From positions 22,764,701 to 22,828,700 of the forward strand of contig OY540816.1 in assembly GCA_961205875.1 (NCBI GenBank): 64,000 nt of DNA, given 5' to 3'. A program made the translations under genes and the position numbers. The DNA is from Sialis fuliginosa. Its lineage: Eukaryota > Arthropoda > Insecta > Megaloptera > Sialidae. Numbering within the stretch: position 1 is the first letter of the stretch; each line of letters starts with the position of its first letter. The notes under the pieces were generated by a model. The model worked only from the letters and a program-made list of their open reading frames with translations, was not told where the DNA came from and ran no database searches. Shown here one piece after another: positions 33,480-45,693 of the stretch.

Positions 33480-35581
33480 TTAAACAGGGAAGAATCTCAG
33501 AAGCCATGGGAACATCAGTTTTCCCAAAGTTAGCAAAATAATCCTAGGCAATGCAGTGATGAGTACACACAGCAGTCTGACAATGCCCACGATGGGCCCC
33601 ATTCTGAGTAGGGCCCAGAACATGGAGGCCTTGAACCTGAGTAACGAAAGTCCGGCCCCTATCATTCCATACACGCTGTGGACCAAGAATCTGGTCTTGT
33701 TTGGAAATGACCCGAGTATCCTTGGCATGAAGAAGTTAATAACTGCTCGTTTCACGTTGACTAGATGGTCCAGGAAGAACGAAATCTGTTGTAGAAGCTG
33801 TCTTCTCATACTGTACATCATAGGGTTCATGGGAGCGAAGATATTCGATAATAAGGGGAAGATAGAATGAGTAAACGGTCTGAAAAATTGCCCCATCATT
33901 CCGAACAAGCTTGGGAAATGGGAGATGCTTGGGAAAAATGATGGGTATCCCGGGGAATATGATGGGTACCCAGGGGAGTACGATGGGTAACCGGGGAAAT
34001 ACGATGGGAAGCCAGGGAATCCTGGAAAACCGCCGTGGAATTTTGGAGGGAAGAGTAGAGAGAAACGTGATTTGAAACTAGGGAATGAAGACATCGAAGG
34101 GCCCCATGCCCCGCTTGTCATCAAGGAGTTGTCACTGCTGATAGAAGGCCCCAATGGCCCCCCGGCTGACATCCCACCGCCGCTGATGGTGGGCGGAAAC
34201 GGAAATAGAGAATTTCCGAATCTTGGTGATGGAGAATCGCATTGTACTTGTGTCTGAAATAATAGAATATAAAAATGTGTATTATTATTTTTTTTAAGAT
34301 TTTCCAGCGGGTTATTTCCAAAATAACGAATTTTAAGAAAAAAATGTTTCATGGTTTCGAAGGGGCTAAATATTGACATTATGGGGTTTTTATGAAATAA
34401 ACAACTTTTTTTATGATATGGAGCAAACCAAAGAGAAATTTATGAATTTTCCATAATTTTTTACTTGAACAGTATAAACTTAAATCTTAAAATTAAAAAA
34501 GTACCTAGAACTAAGCAACGATTCTCGGATAATTGTTAATTTTTTTATGCAACTTTTTTTATAAAGAAAAAAATCTGAAATTTTGGAAATAAAAATTGCG
34601 AGAATCTTTGCTTAAGATTATTTAAAAAATAGTAATTTTCGAGTAAAAAGTTATGAAAAATTCTTTGGTTTCCTTCTTATCATAAAAAATGGACGAGAGT
34701 GCCTTATTTTGGACGAGATACTATTAAACCAATCACGTTAAGAAATCATTTTATAAAATCAAATAATTTAAATATTAAAAAAAATTAACTTCAGGCACAA
34801 ATGGGTTAACGTTATTTATTTATTTAGTCTCGTCGAGAATTTCGGTTTTAAAAGTAAATCACTAATTTAATTTTAATATTTGAATCGATAATTAAAGTAA
34901 AATTTATAAGATTCGTAATATTTCAAAAATTATTTTTTTACTAATTTTATAAATGCGAAAATCTGTTTATTACATTTTCACGACTAAACCGCTGAACCGA
35001 TTTTGATGAAATTTGGCAGGAAGATAGCTTACATTCTTAGGAAGAACAAAGACTAATTTGTATCCAGAAAAATTAATTAGAAAAAAAATCCTCACGGACA
35101 AAATCGCGAGAGCTAGTAAAGAATAAATGGAAAAAAATTTTTTTATAAAAAAATTCACACTATATTTTTTATTTATTTTTATTTCACACCGATCTTGATG
35201 AAATTTGGCAAGGGGATAGCTTGCATCCTGAGGAAGAACATAAGCTACTTTGTATCCCGAAAATTAATTAGAAAAAAAAACTCTCGTGGGGCTAGTAAAG
35301 AAAAATGGAAATAAATATTTTTTATAAAAAAAAATCACACTATAGTAAATAGAAATTTTTCTCGGTTTCGCATACGAGACGAGACAAGATTTACTTGACT
35401 CTCGTCTCATGTGCAGCCCTTTACACTTTTCAAAAAATTTAAAAACTTAATAACCACTTGATGATACAAATGTAACTAAACGTTGTATTTAATAATAACA
35501 AAAAAATGTAAATTTGAAAGCAGTACTTACGTTTAAAAGCACTAACATAAACAAACTAAGTTCTAACAGTAGGATCTTCAT
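33480..35581 (-). CDS. Secreted Phe/Pro/Gly/Ser-rich protein, two exons
   Basis: Exon 1 is 35581-35531 (minus): MKILLLELSLFMLVLLN, a clear signal-peptide core, ending at donor GTAAGT. The intron (35530-34254) ends in 'ttatttcag'. Exon 2 is 34253-33480, joined in phase 0, 257 codons and a stop, giving about 274 residues in all. The likely mature start follows TQVQC. Next come a Gly/Ser/Pro segment, repeats of 'PGYPSYS' type between roughly residues 125 and 155, a Met/Phe-rich middle, and a hydrophobic, Arg/Lys-spotted C-terminal third ('MGPIVGIVRLLCVLITALP') that could insert in or bind membranes. The composition suggests a structural or cuticle/egg-shell-like secreted protein, but I do not recognise the family and do not assign a function. 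The intron carries two family E repeats. The splice sites, the phase match and the signal peptide together make the model credible. Confidence 0.75.
34960..35310 (+). mobile_element. Two family E repeats in the intron
   Basis: 'ctaaaccgctgaaccgattt' with 'gatgaaatttggcaggaag' (about 34982) and a second partial copy with 'gatgaaatttggcaagggg' (about 35196) lie in tandem. Each continues into 'aaaattaattagaaaaa' and 'gctagtaaag'. Confidence 0.65.
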
Positions 35582-35660
35582 CTCGATAGCCTTAGGTGAA
35601 GCTGTGGACCACAAATGAACGAACTGGACTAGAAGTAAGGTATATCACTGTGGTCTAAGA
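35582..35660 (-). promoter_or_regulatory. Putative promoter of the secreted-protein gene
   Basis: Reading the minus strand, a GATATA motif (about 35641-35646) lies upstream of 'agtccagttcgttc' (about 35617-35630), which contains an initiator-like CAGT. The ATG follows about 45 bases on. The spacing is a little short for a standard TATA-to-start distance. Confidence 0.3.
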
Positions 35661-36670
35661 CTCCTACAATTTTATCAATATTTATGTGTATATAAAACAA
35701 TATACAATTAGAACATAAATGGTCGAATTGCAATGCCATTTAACGGTTGTGAGTTTAAGTTCATATTTGTACGTAATTTTTTGTAAACTTGATTTCGTTG
35801 GAGGGTTTTTGAAATGTATTCATGATAGAATTATTCAAATATTATAATTTTTTATTTATTATTATTGCATTATGCTTCTATTGTTATTCTTTGGGCGGAT
35901 GGTTTTAAAAAACGTAATGTGTTCTTTATGATTTTTTAATTTTTTTTTTTAATAGGGATTGTCAAACTTTTTTAATGGAGGGTTATTTTAATATTACATT
36001 TAGAAATATTATTATTGAAAAATTTCAAAGGGAATTAAATTTTTTCAAGAACATAAATAATATCGATTTCAAAAAGCCCCTAAAATATATGAATTTAACA
36101 GTTTTTGTAGTTGGTTTTATTTTTTTCTTAAAAAGTTTTTAATTTTTCCTTTTGAAAAAAAAAAGATTATACAAATGCCTCATTTTTGAGATATCATAAA
36201 AAATAAACAATTTTGGGAAACTTCCCTGATTTTTATATGGGACTATTTACTATAGTCAGACCCAACTAACATATCAAGTTTCATTAAAATCCGTTCAGCA
36301 ATTCATGAGTTACGCGTATGACAAGGATCCATGCTTGTTGTTTTGGAACCGCTGAATAAAAACATTGGTTTTTGAATAATGTATTGTTTAATCTTTTTTT
36401 GAAATGTGTTTATATAATTTCATGGAAATATATTAAAATTTTTTTTTCATTTTTTTTACGAAAAAAATTGACGTTTTTTAGCAAGCGTATAGTCTTTAAC
36501 AGACTTTAAAATCGGCTAAGTGTGTTTTATCAATTGTTTTATTCCATACAATAACTTTACGATGATGAATAAGCATTTTTTAAATAAAATTTCATTTAAT
36601 TGATTATTTTTTATATTTACACACACGTCAATTGTAAAAAATCATTTATTTTTTGTGATTAGTAAACTAA
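35661..36670. other. No gene seen; weak family B relic
   Basis: AT-rich. About 36170-36340 contains 'aaaatccgttcagcaattca' and 'gagttacgcgtatgacaagg', the conserved core of family B-type elements, without ends. Confidence 0.45.
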
Positions 36671-38815
36671 AATGTAGCTTACACTATTATCTTTAAGAGT
36701 ATCACACACCCAAAGACCTTCGCGTGCTCCTTCCCTTTTTAAAAACAAGTTAAAACTAAAAAAACAAATTAAAACTCATACGCTAACAAAGAAGTAAATT
36801 GAATAGTTAATATCTCAGCTTGGAGCGATCGAGGAGACTCCAGTTTTTTTAAAAATGTAGCTTACACTATTATCTTTAAGAGTATCACACACCCAAAGAC
36901 CTTCACGACCTCCTTCCCTTTTTAAAAACAAATTAAAACTAAAAAAACAAATTAAATCTCATACGCTAACAAAGAAGTAAATTGAATAGTTAATATCTCA
37001 GCTTGGAGCGATCGAGGAGACTCCAGTTTTTTTTTTAAATGTAGCTTACACTATTATCTTTAAGAGCATTACGCACTTAAAGACCTTCGCGTGCTCCTTC
37101 CCTTCCCTTTTTAAAAACAAGTTAAAACTAAAAAACAAATTAAAACTCATACGCTTACAAAGAAGTAAATTGAATAGTTAATATCTCAGCTTGGAGCGAT
37201 CGAGGAGACTCCAGTTTTTTTTTTAAATGTAACTTACACTATTATCTTTAAGAGTATCACACACCCAAAGACCTTCGCGACCTCCTTCCCTTTTTAAGAA
37301 CAAGTTAAAACTAAAAAAACAAATTAAAACTCATACGCTTACAAAGAAGTAAATTGAATAGTTAATATCTCAGCTTGGAGCGATCGAGGAGATTCCAGAT
37401 TTTTTTAAAATGTAGCTTACACTATTATCTTTAAGAGCATCACGCACTTAAAGACCTTCGCGTGCTCCTTCCCTTTTTAAAAACAAGTTAAAACTAAAAA
37501 AACAAATTAAAACTCATACGCTAACAAAGAAGTAAATTGAATAGTTAATATCTCAGCTTGGCGCGATCGAAGAGACTCCAGTTTTTTTTTAAATGTAGCT
37601 TACACTATTATCATTAAGAGCATCACGCACTTAAAGACCTTCGCGTGCTCCTTCCCTTTTTAAAAACAAGTTAAAACTAAAAAAACAAATTAAAACTCAT
37701 ACGCTAACAAAGAAGTAAATTGAATAGTTAATATCTCAGCTTGGCGCGATCGAGGAGACTCCAGTTTTTTTTTAAATGTAGCTTACACTATTATCTTTAA
37801 GAGCATCACGCACTTAAAGACCTTCGCGTGCTCCTTCCCTTTTTAAAAACAAGTTAAAACTAAAAAAACAAATTAAAACTCATACGCTAACAAAGAAGTA
37901 AATTGAATAGTTAATATCTCAGCTTGGCGCGATCGAAGAGACTCCAGTTTTTTTTTAAAATGTAGCTTACACTATTATCTTTAAGAGCATCACGCACTTA
38001 AAGACCTTCGCGTGCTCCTTCCCTTTTTAAAAACAAGTTAAAACTAAAAAAACAAATTAAAACTCATACGCTAACAAAGAAGTAAATTGAATAGTTAATA
38101 TCTCAGCTTGGCGCGATCGAAGAGACTCCAGTTTTTTTTAAAATGTAGCTTACACTATTATCTTTAAGAGCATTACGCACTTAAAGACCTTCGCGTGCTC
38201 CTTCTCTTTTTAAAAACAAGTTAAAACTAAAAAAACAAATTAAAACTCATACGCTAACAAAGAAGTAAATTGAATAGTTAATATCTCAGCTTGGCGCAAT
38301 CGAAGAGACTCCAGTTTTTTTTAAAATGTAGCTTACACTATTATCTTTAAGAGCATCACGCACTTAAAGACCTTCGCGTGCTCCTTCTCTTTTTAAAAAC
38401 AAGTTAAAACTAAAAAAACAAATTAAAACTCATACGCTTACAAAGAAGTAAATTGAATAGTTAATATCTCAGCTTGGAGCGATCGAGGAGACTCCAGTTT
38501 TTTTTTTAAATGTAGCTTACACTATTATCTTTAAGAGCATCACGCACTTAAAGACCTTCGCGTGCTCCTTCCCTTTTTAAAAACAAGTTAAATCTAAAAA
38601 AACAAATTAAAACTCATACGCTAACAAAGAAGTAAATTGAATAGTTAATATCTCAGCTTGGAGCGATCGAGGAGACTCCAGTTTTTTTTTAAATGTAGCT
38701 TACACTATTATCTTTAAGAGTATCACACACCCAAAGACCTTCGCGTGCTCCTTCCCTTTTTAAAAACAAGTTTAAACTAAAAAAACAAATTAAAACTCAT
38801 ACGCTAACAAAGAAG
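36671..38815 (+). repeat. Satellite array, about 183-bp unit, 11 full units and one partial
   Basis: 'tgtagcttacactattatc' starts units at 36673, 36856, 37040, 37229 (one base different), 37411, 37594, 37777, 37961, 38144, 38327, 38511 and 38694. Steps are 182-184 bases except one of 189, caused by a doubled 'ttccc'. Each unit holds 'ctcagcttggagcgatcgag' or a variant and A/T runs. Two unit types are visible: 'tatcacacaccc' (units 1, 2, 4, 12) and 'catcacgcactt' or 'cattacgcactt' (units 3, 5-11). There is no open frame. The array ends abruptly inside unit 12. Confidence 0.97.
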
Positions 38816-38818
38816 TAA

Positions 38819-39159
38819 TTAAAGCCACGTTTACATCTGACATTTATTACATGCCATTTATGTCTAACATTTATTTTGACTAATGTAAATTCTATAGAAT
38901 TTGTGTCTGATATTTCTCTCGATACTTTTATATTATATTTCTATGTAAACACATTCAGACTCTGACACTTTTTACTGTATCTAGTGTCTTGTATGAAATA
39001 AATTGAATGATTTAATTGTTTTCTTTATATTTGAGCTAATATTTCTACGGGAAATTGACATTTAATGCGTGAAATATGACCCAAAAATTTTGAATTTTGA
39101 ATTTCCTTAAAAGTATGTTTCTTACATAGAAATTGACGTGAAATAAAGATAGTAAAGCA
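38819..39159. other. No gene seen
   Basis: Degenerate 'ctgacatttatt' / 'ctaacatttatt' motifs lie just after the satellite; otherwise it is AT-rich sequence. Confidence 0.45.
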
Positions 39160-39695
39160 ACCGTTTAGCAACTAGAATTGCAAACCAGTTGCGTAAGTAA
39201 CGTAACGTGTAACGTAATGGCCCTCCGCACATGGTGCGACCGAAACAAAACTGATTTGCAATCAGTTTCCAACTGGTTTCATGCAACTGTGCTTGCAGGT
39301 CGAATTTCGGTTTCAGTTTCATGATATTTTAGCTTTATAATTATAATAATATTATTATTTATTTATAATTAAAATTATTAGTTAATTATCATTATTCTTA
39401 TTAATAATTACCTACTTAGTTAGTCCATTCAGAGTAAATGATCAGTTAATAAACATTAAATTCGTCGAGGAGGTGGAAAAACATGAAGTTCTATACAATT
39501 ATAACCTTCCTAGGTATTCAAGAATGCTTGACATGTTGCCAAAAGTCAAAAAAACTTTAAAAAATCGCGTTTTTTCTTCACGGCAATTCCCATAAAACTG
39601 TTGACTGATCTAGGACTTAAATCGATTGCAAACCAGTTGTAAAATAGTCGCTTCCGCAACTGGTTTGCGATTCTCGTTGCAAAACATGAGGGCCT
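39160..39695. mobile_element. Probable MITE with inverted 'cgcaactggtttgc' ends
   Basis: 'agaattgcaaaccagttgcg' near 39173 is inverted as 'cgcaactggtttgcgattct' near 39656. Related motifs ('gcaatcagtttccaactggt') occur inside. 'ggccctccgcacatgg' and 'gagggcc' lie near the two ends. The 66-residue minus frame within is not a gene. Confidence 0.5.
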
Positions 39696-40581
39696 AAGTC
39701 ACTCAATTTAGACATTTTGATGAATTGTAAACTAAAATTACACTCAAATGACTTATAATGAAGTCATGTAACTTATCATTGGTAGCTAAATAAATATTAT
39801 GAAAGAAAAATTATTAAATCGAGTTCAGTTTTCTTCGTTTTTATTTTTTACACCTTACTGCTCTTTACCTAAGCACGGCAGTATAGGTAAGTATCGTTTA
39901 TGAAACAGTTGATTTTATTTAAACTCGACTTACGCTTATGAAAAATTCCCTGTTTCAAATATAGCAGATATTGTATTTTGTATTTGTATCTACTTTAGCA
40001 GTTTATTGTAGTAAGACTGTTTAACATTTGTGCTTCCAAGATGTTATCTCGCGTTCACCTTGGCGTGTGTAATATCAAATGTTCTCATATTATTCCTTGT
40101 GTTTATTTGCTATTTTCATGCTAAACTATTTTTACATTCATATTTATAATATTAAATAATGCTAGAAAATGTTTAAGAGCAGTTATTCTTTTTCACAATC
40201 TATAAAATTAAAACGTTTTGTTGTATGTATGTTTGTGTCATAATTTATAGTTTGTCGATAATATCAAATATATATATTGCAGAATATAATTAATAAATAA
40301 AAATATTGGTTATAGGAATTAATGTATGTTAAATATACTGTACAACTTCGAAATAACGGGCTAACGCGTATCTGATAAAAAGGCGGTGGGTTCCAAAACT
40401 CGTTCGTTCCATTTTAAAAAATATTCAGATATTAGTGGACTTTTGAAAGAAATTTTGGCATTTTTTCAAATTGTAAAGTCAGTTTTAAGCAGTTCTGCTC
40501 AAAACTGACAAAATTAGATTAACTACCCTCTAAAGGAGGGTTGAAAATATTTTCCAGAATTTATTTAGGGTCGATATATAA
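39696..40581. other. No gene seen; family G relic
   Basis: 'gggttccaaaactcgttcg' at about 40388 is related to the inverted repeat at 613-763. The rest is AT-rich. Confidence 0.45.
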
Positions 40582-41043
40582 GGTAGTGGCACCAGTAATG
40601 GCAAATTTTTAATTAAATGTACTGAATTAGAAATATGTGTTGATACAATTTCTGAATATTAATCTATATACATTTAACTGTCTTACAGCGTGATTTGATG
40701 ACAATCGGCCAATAAGTGTCAAAATGGTGGACATTTAAACTAATTATTAGTATAATTTATTTATTAATTATTATATTATCATAGCAACTGCTTTACATTG
40801 TTTCAAATTTGACGATTCTTTCTTTTATATCTTTTGTGTCGTAGTACTTATCATTAGCAAGTGTCCATCACTGCGTGCTCATTACTGGTTTTATTTTATC
40901 CATTCCTGGAGAAAAAACACGATCAAAATAAAAGGCTATAATTTAAAAAACAAAGAAAAAGAGTTACTTCTTTTATTAGTAATATGAGTTCATGAAAATT
41001 ACAAAAACTGGCTCTTATAGCGGCCATAACTGGTACCTTTACC
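40582..41043 (+). mobile_element. Family A MITE
   Basis: Both ends are present (GGTAGTGGCACCAGT at the left, 'taactggtacctttacc' at the right) and it is flanked by TA outside AGG/CCT. Internal blocks are in full order. Confidence 0.85.
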
Positions 41044-42834
41044 TTATAATACATTTTTTATCATAAAACTCTATCTTCAATAGCTTGGGCGTAAAACATA
41101 GTGGACGAGTAGAATATTCTGTGAAATCATGTAGATTTGTTGTTATAATTAATATATCTAGTAATAGTATATGCATAAGAAAGCAAAAAAAAAACTAACA
41201 ATAAAAATGATGTAACTATACATAATAATGAATTTGATATACACAAGCAAGAGGTACTTAACATGTTTGTACTTAAAACGATAACACGCTATTAATTAAT
41301 TTTCAAATGTACAATAACAATGATATTTTAAACGAACATAAAGAATAAATTGTACTTGTGATAATAAATTACTAACTAAAAACTTTGAATATAGCAGAAA
41401 GTTTAAATATTTTATACCGTGTTAATAGAATTATTTATTAGCAATTCAATAGGATAGAATTTACGCCGAATAATTGTGAGAACTCAGAAAGTTTCGGATT
41501 AGTTTTAATTACCAAACTTTATATCGTTCAATTCATTGTTAATTAGTCAAGAGGATAACATGTTTGTTATTTATGTTTAATGAGATTTTACACGGACGGT
41601 CGCAAAGGCCTGTACACAATGTCACGGGACTTTGTAATCATACTATGTACCATCGAAATCATAATTCGTTAAACACATATTCGAAAATATTAAGACAAAT
41701 ATCATCGGTTATCTTTTATATACATATATAATATTTATATTTATATTTATATACATATATAGGTATATACATTATTATAAATGTAGTTTGTACAAGTTTG
41801 TATTAATTAAATAAAATCCCACATTAATAATTATTAATTACAAGATCAATCGAAGGCGGCGACGCTGTGTATTGGGTGGTATCGGTTGGGTGGGGTGCGT
41901 TTACCGTGTTTACGCTGCTGTCAATCGGTCGCCGGACTTCGAAGGTTGCTGTAATCACTTATTGGGCGGCTGCCACACTTAATTACAGTTTAACTTTCAC
42001 CAGGACCGGTGCCAGAAATTTTCTTCGAGGGGGGAGGAGCATATCATTAACATCAATAAATTTTTTTATATAATACTAGATATCTTAATAAACTATGCCG
42101 AAGATTTTTAGAATTCTGAAAAAAATAAAGATTTTAGACATCTATATATTAATATGTGAACATCGAATGTATGTTGCCGTTAAGGCAGATAAAGTAAAGT
42201 TAACATACACACATGATTTCCCCTCTCGCTGTTTGTTTATTTCCCCACACATCGTTCAACAGCATAGCAATACTCCTAGCGCCACCAAGCGGTAAAAATA
42301 AATAGTTTTGGGTTTCTGTCAAACGTAGAGAATCCGTATAAGAGATTTCAATTCGCGTTCAATTGCAGTGTTTTTATTTGTAAATTTTTGCTGTAAGGCA
42401 CAAAAAATCATGTGTGTATTTTGCCGTTAAGGCAGGTAAAATATTGGTCGAACGATACTTGTATATCCAAAAACGTTAGTTTTGGCACTTTTAAGTTTGG
42501 GTATCTCGAGAACTTGAAAAAAATTGGGCAATTTGGAAAAAAAACGGATTTGGTTTCAATTCATAAAAAACCTTCAAGATCGTTTATTCAGGTTTTAGTA
42601 AGAACTTCTGGATAAGTTTGACTCTACCCTTCCCTCCCCCAATGGCTACGGCCCTGGCCAATACCATTCTGTTAGTTTGTCATCAATCATCATTAAAATT
42701 ATGCACGTTAAATCAGTATTTATTAGTAGATTAGAAAGAATGTTAATTTAATACTTGATTAAGGATTATTATTTGGTGGTTAATCCTTGTCAACAGTAAT
42801 ACAAATTGAGATACGGGATTTTAAAGGCGTATAA
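41044..42834. other. No gene called; isolated GC-rich island at 41848-42035
   Basis: Within AT-rich DNA, 41848-42035 is unusually GC-rich and non-repetitive and carries a 68-codon frame on the plus strand with no recognisable motif. It may be a regulatory element, an old exon or a transferred fragment. Nothing decides between these. Confidence 0.35.
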
Positions 42835-43314
42835 GGTACTGGCACCAGTCTTGGACAATACCTAATTTATTTAATTAAATGTACTACTAAATTATAAATA
42901 TTTATTGAAATTTGATTACCTACTCTGCCATTACTGAATCATAATCTATAAACACTTAACACTAAGACAGCTTAATTTGATGACAATCAGTTAATGGCTG
43001 TCAAAATGGTGGACATTTAAACTAATTATTAGTGTAATCTATTTATTAATTATTATAATATCATAGCATCTGTTTAACATTGTTTCAAATTTTACAATTC
43101 TTTATTTTATTTTACTTTTGTGTCGTAGTATAAGTGTCCATCACTGGTTTTATTTTTTCCATTACTGGAGAAAAAATATAAACAAAATTACATGCTGTAA
43201 TTTAAAAAAACAAACTAGATTTGCTGACATATTAGTAATATGAGTACATGCAAGTTACAAAAAAAAGTCCATAAATCCAAATGCTCTTATAACGTCCAAG
43301 ACTGGTGTCAGTAC
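42835..43314 (+). mobile_element. Family A MITE
   Basis: Left end GGTACTGGCACCAGTCTTGG and right end 'ccaagactggtgtcagtaca'; about 480 bp with the family blocks in order. Confidence 0.85.
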
Positions 43315-43864
43315 ACTAAAATGAGTTAAAAGTCTTACCAAGAACAAATGTCCCCAAATCAACCCTTAAGTTGTAGATTTTTTTTGTATAAATTTGGTTA
43401 TCCTTGTTTTTTTTATCAGTAAATGTAAAATATGGTTCTTTGAAATTTTTAAACAATGGGTAATATTATTTATAAAAATATGAAATGGTACGTATATAGT
43501 TATAAAGTTTATTTATTTATTGATTTTTACGTACTGTACCTACATAGTTTTATGCATGCATTGAAAAATAATAATAAAGTTTAATAAATGTAACAATCAA
43601 AATATATAATTTAAAATATAGAAAATATATAAAAATATGACGCTTATATAAAAAAAGAACAATACCTAATATATGGGATTTTAAATTAAGCAAAGAATGT
43701 ATTTTTTGTTTGTAAAATTGTCAAGGTACATGGGGTCACATAATTCTTTAATGTCGATTGGAAAGTTTTAAAATACCTTTTTTTGGATTATGATAAAAAT
43801 TTTTTTTACCGAAATTAATTTCAATCCGGCTTACAGTTATTATTAATAATAATAATAAAAATAA
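43315..43864. other. No gene seen
   Basis: AT-rich, low-complexity sequence between two family A copies. Confidence 0.5.
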
Positions 43865-44382
43865 GGTACTGGCACCAGTCTTGGATATAACCCCAATAAT
43901 GGCTATTTTTTAATTAAATGTACTGAATTAGAAATATTTGTTAATATTTGATTACTACCATTTCTGAATATTAATCTATATACATTTAAATGTCTTACAG
44001 CGTGATTTGATGACAATCTTCCAATAGGTGTCAAAATGGTGTACATTTAAACTAATTATTAGTATAATTTATTTATTAATTATTATATTATCATAGCAAC
44101 TGCTTTACATTGTTTCAAATTTGACGATTCTTTCTTTTATATATTTTGTGTCGTAGCACTTATCATTTTGTAATCATTAACAAGTGTCCATCACTGCGTG
44201 CTCATTGCCATTACTGGAGAAAAAAACGTGAACAAAATAAAAGGCTATAATTTAAAAAAAAAAAAACTATATTTGTGAACTTTGGTAATTAAATTGATTG
44301 TTTTATTAGTAACATGAGTTCATGAGAATTACAAAAAAGAAACCCGTCAATTACAAAAACAGTAAAAACTGGTGCCAGTACC
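43865..44382 (+). mobile_element. Family A MITE, longest complete copy
   Basis: It begins GGTACTGGCACCAGTCTTGG and ends 'actggtgccagtacc'; 518 bp. It contains all blocks, including 'cagcgtgatttgatgacaat', 'tgtccatcactgcgtgctc' and 'aacatgagttcatgagaatt'. It makes a good reference copy. Confidence 0.9.
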
Positions 44383-45052
44383 ACAGTATATTTCATGTTT
44401 GTATAAAAGTCCTAGTTATATATTTTTTAAACTGTTGGCAACCACTGCTAGATACAACAATACCTTAAAAGATATGCAGGTCATATCCCATTTGAATTTT
44501 CCAATGATCCGGTGTTTTTTATCCCCGAACAAGATCACGCGCGCTCTGAAAGAAACAAAACACTATTGCTTTATGATTTATTACACGTTTTGTGACACTT
44601 CATCCCATCTTGGCCGGAGTTTCCCGAGAAATACGTGAGTGAACGTAAACACAATATTGACATTGATTAAAATACATAACCGACAGTGTCTTGCTGCAAT
44701 GAGAGAAGGTAAATTATTCTCTCGAAAGCCCGGGGATAAACCAGGCCCGAATTAGCATATGCAAATATTTAATATTCCACGGAGATTTCAGCTAATTACG
44801 GATGATAAAATTAGTGCAAAAACTGACCCAAACTCTCACTAATTCAATTTACAAAACAAAGTATGTTGTGCTGCTTGATTTATTCGTTTCTACATTTCTA
44901 CTCTCTATACAGACATTTGCAATTAATTGTATTTGTTATTATTTAACTAACATAAGTTGTAGCTGATTCTAGTCAGGTACATATTGTAGATGTAGACACA
45001 ATCTAGATTATCTAATACTATCTAAAAAAACATCTGCCAATTAAATGCACAG
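44383..45052. other. No gene called
   Basis: A plus frame (44372-44638) ends near a donor-like 'aatacgtgagtg', but it starts inside the MITE and has no domain character. The rest is AT-rich. Confidence 0.4.
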
Positions 45053-45693
45053 TGCTTTTAACCATTTAATTTTTATACAATTTTACTAAAAAATATTAGT
45101 TCGAAATTTTTCTTAAAACGCACCTGAATATTTTTTATATATTTTGAATTTTTTGACAATTTCAATCTAAATCTAAATTTATGCAAATGTCAGAATGACA
45201 TTTAAAACGTCAAAATGACATTTAATATGTCCAAGCAATATCAATTTAGAAAAACAAAACACGAATTTTTAAAATAAATTGAGATAAATCTTTGTAAGGG
45301 AATATTTTACAACAAACGTTGTAGATCTATATTATAGGAAATTTAATGCTCTACAAAAAATATTCTATACAATTTTCACGTAACATGTGTCGTTCTTGAG
45401 ATATCTTGAAAAAATTAATATTTTGGGATGTCCTCAAGCCAGATCCAACCATCCGACCAAGTTTCAATAACATCGATTCAGTGGTTCATGAGTTATGCGT
45501 GTGACAAGGATTCAGAGGACAGACGGACGGATACACGGACACACGGACAGACAGACAGACACGGAACGAAAAGTGTTTACCTTGACGTGAAACGGATAAA
45601 TCAATTTAAAATTTTGAAATCTGAGAACATTTTTTTTGTCTCAATCTGAAACGATCACATAGCTTCTCGTATCTTCGATATTGCGAGGAAGCA
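45053..45693 (+). mobile_element. Family B MITE
   Basis: The right end is intact (CGAGGAAGCA); the left end is partly replaced ('tgcttttaaccatttaa'). It carries the GGAC/GACA microsatellite and 'gttcatgagttatgcgtgtg'. Confidence 0.75.

Noticed and set aside
33556-34257. Plus-strand frames of 104 and 61 residues
   Set aside because: They are antisense to exon 2 of the secreted-protein gene, which has splice sites and a signal peptide in its favour.
36671-38815. Regular repeat array considered as CRISPR
   Set aside because: The whole unit is repeated with no unique spacers, and the setting is eukaryotic; it is satellite DNA.
39122-39322. 66-residue minus frame
   Set aside because: It lies within a probable MITE whose ends are inverted repeats.
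44372-44638. 88-residue plus frame ending at a donor-like site
   Set aside because: It begins inside the right end of a family A MITE and shows no domain or conservation clue.
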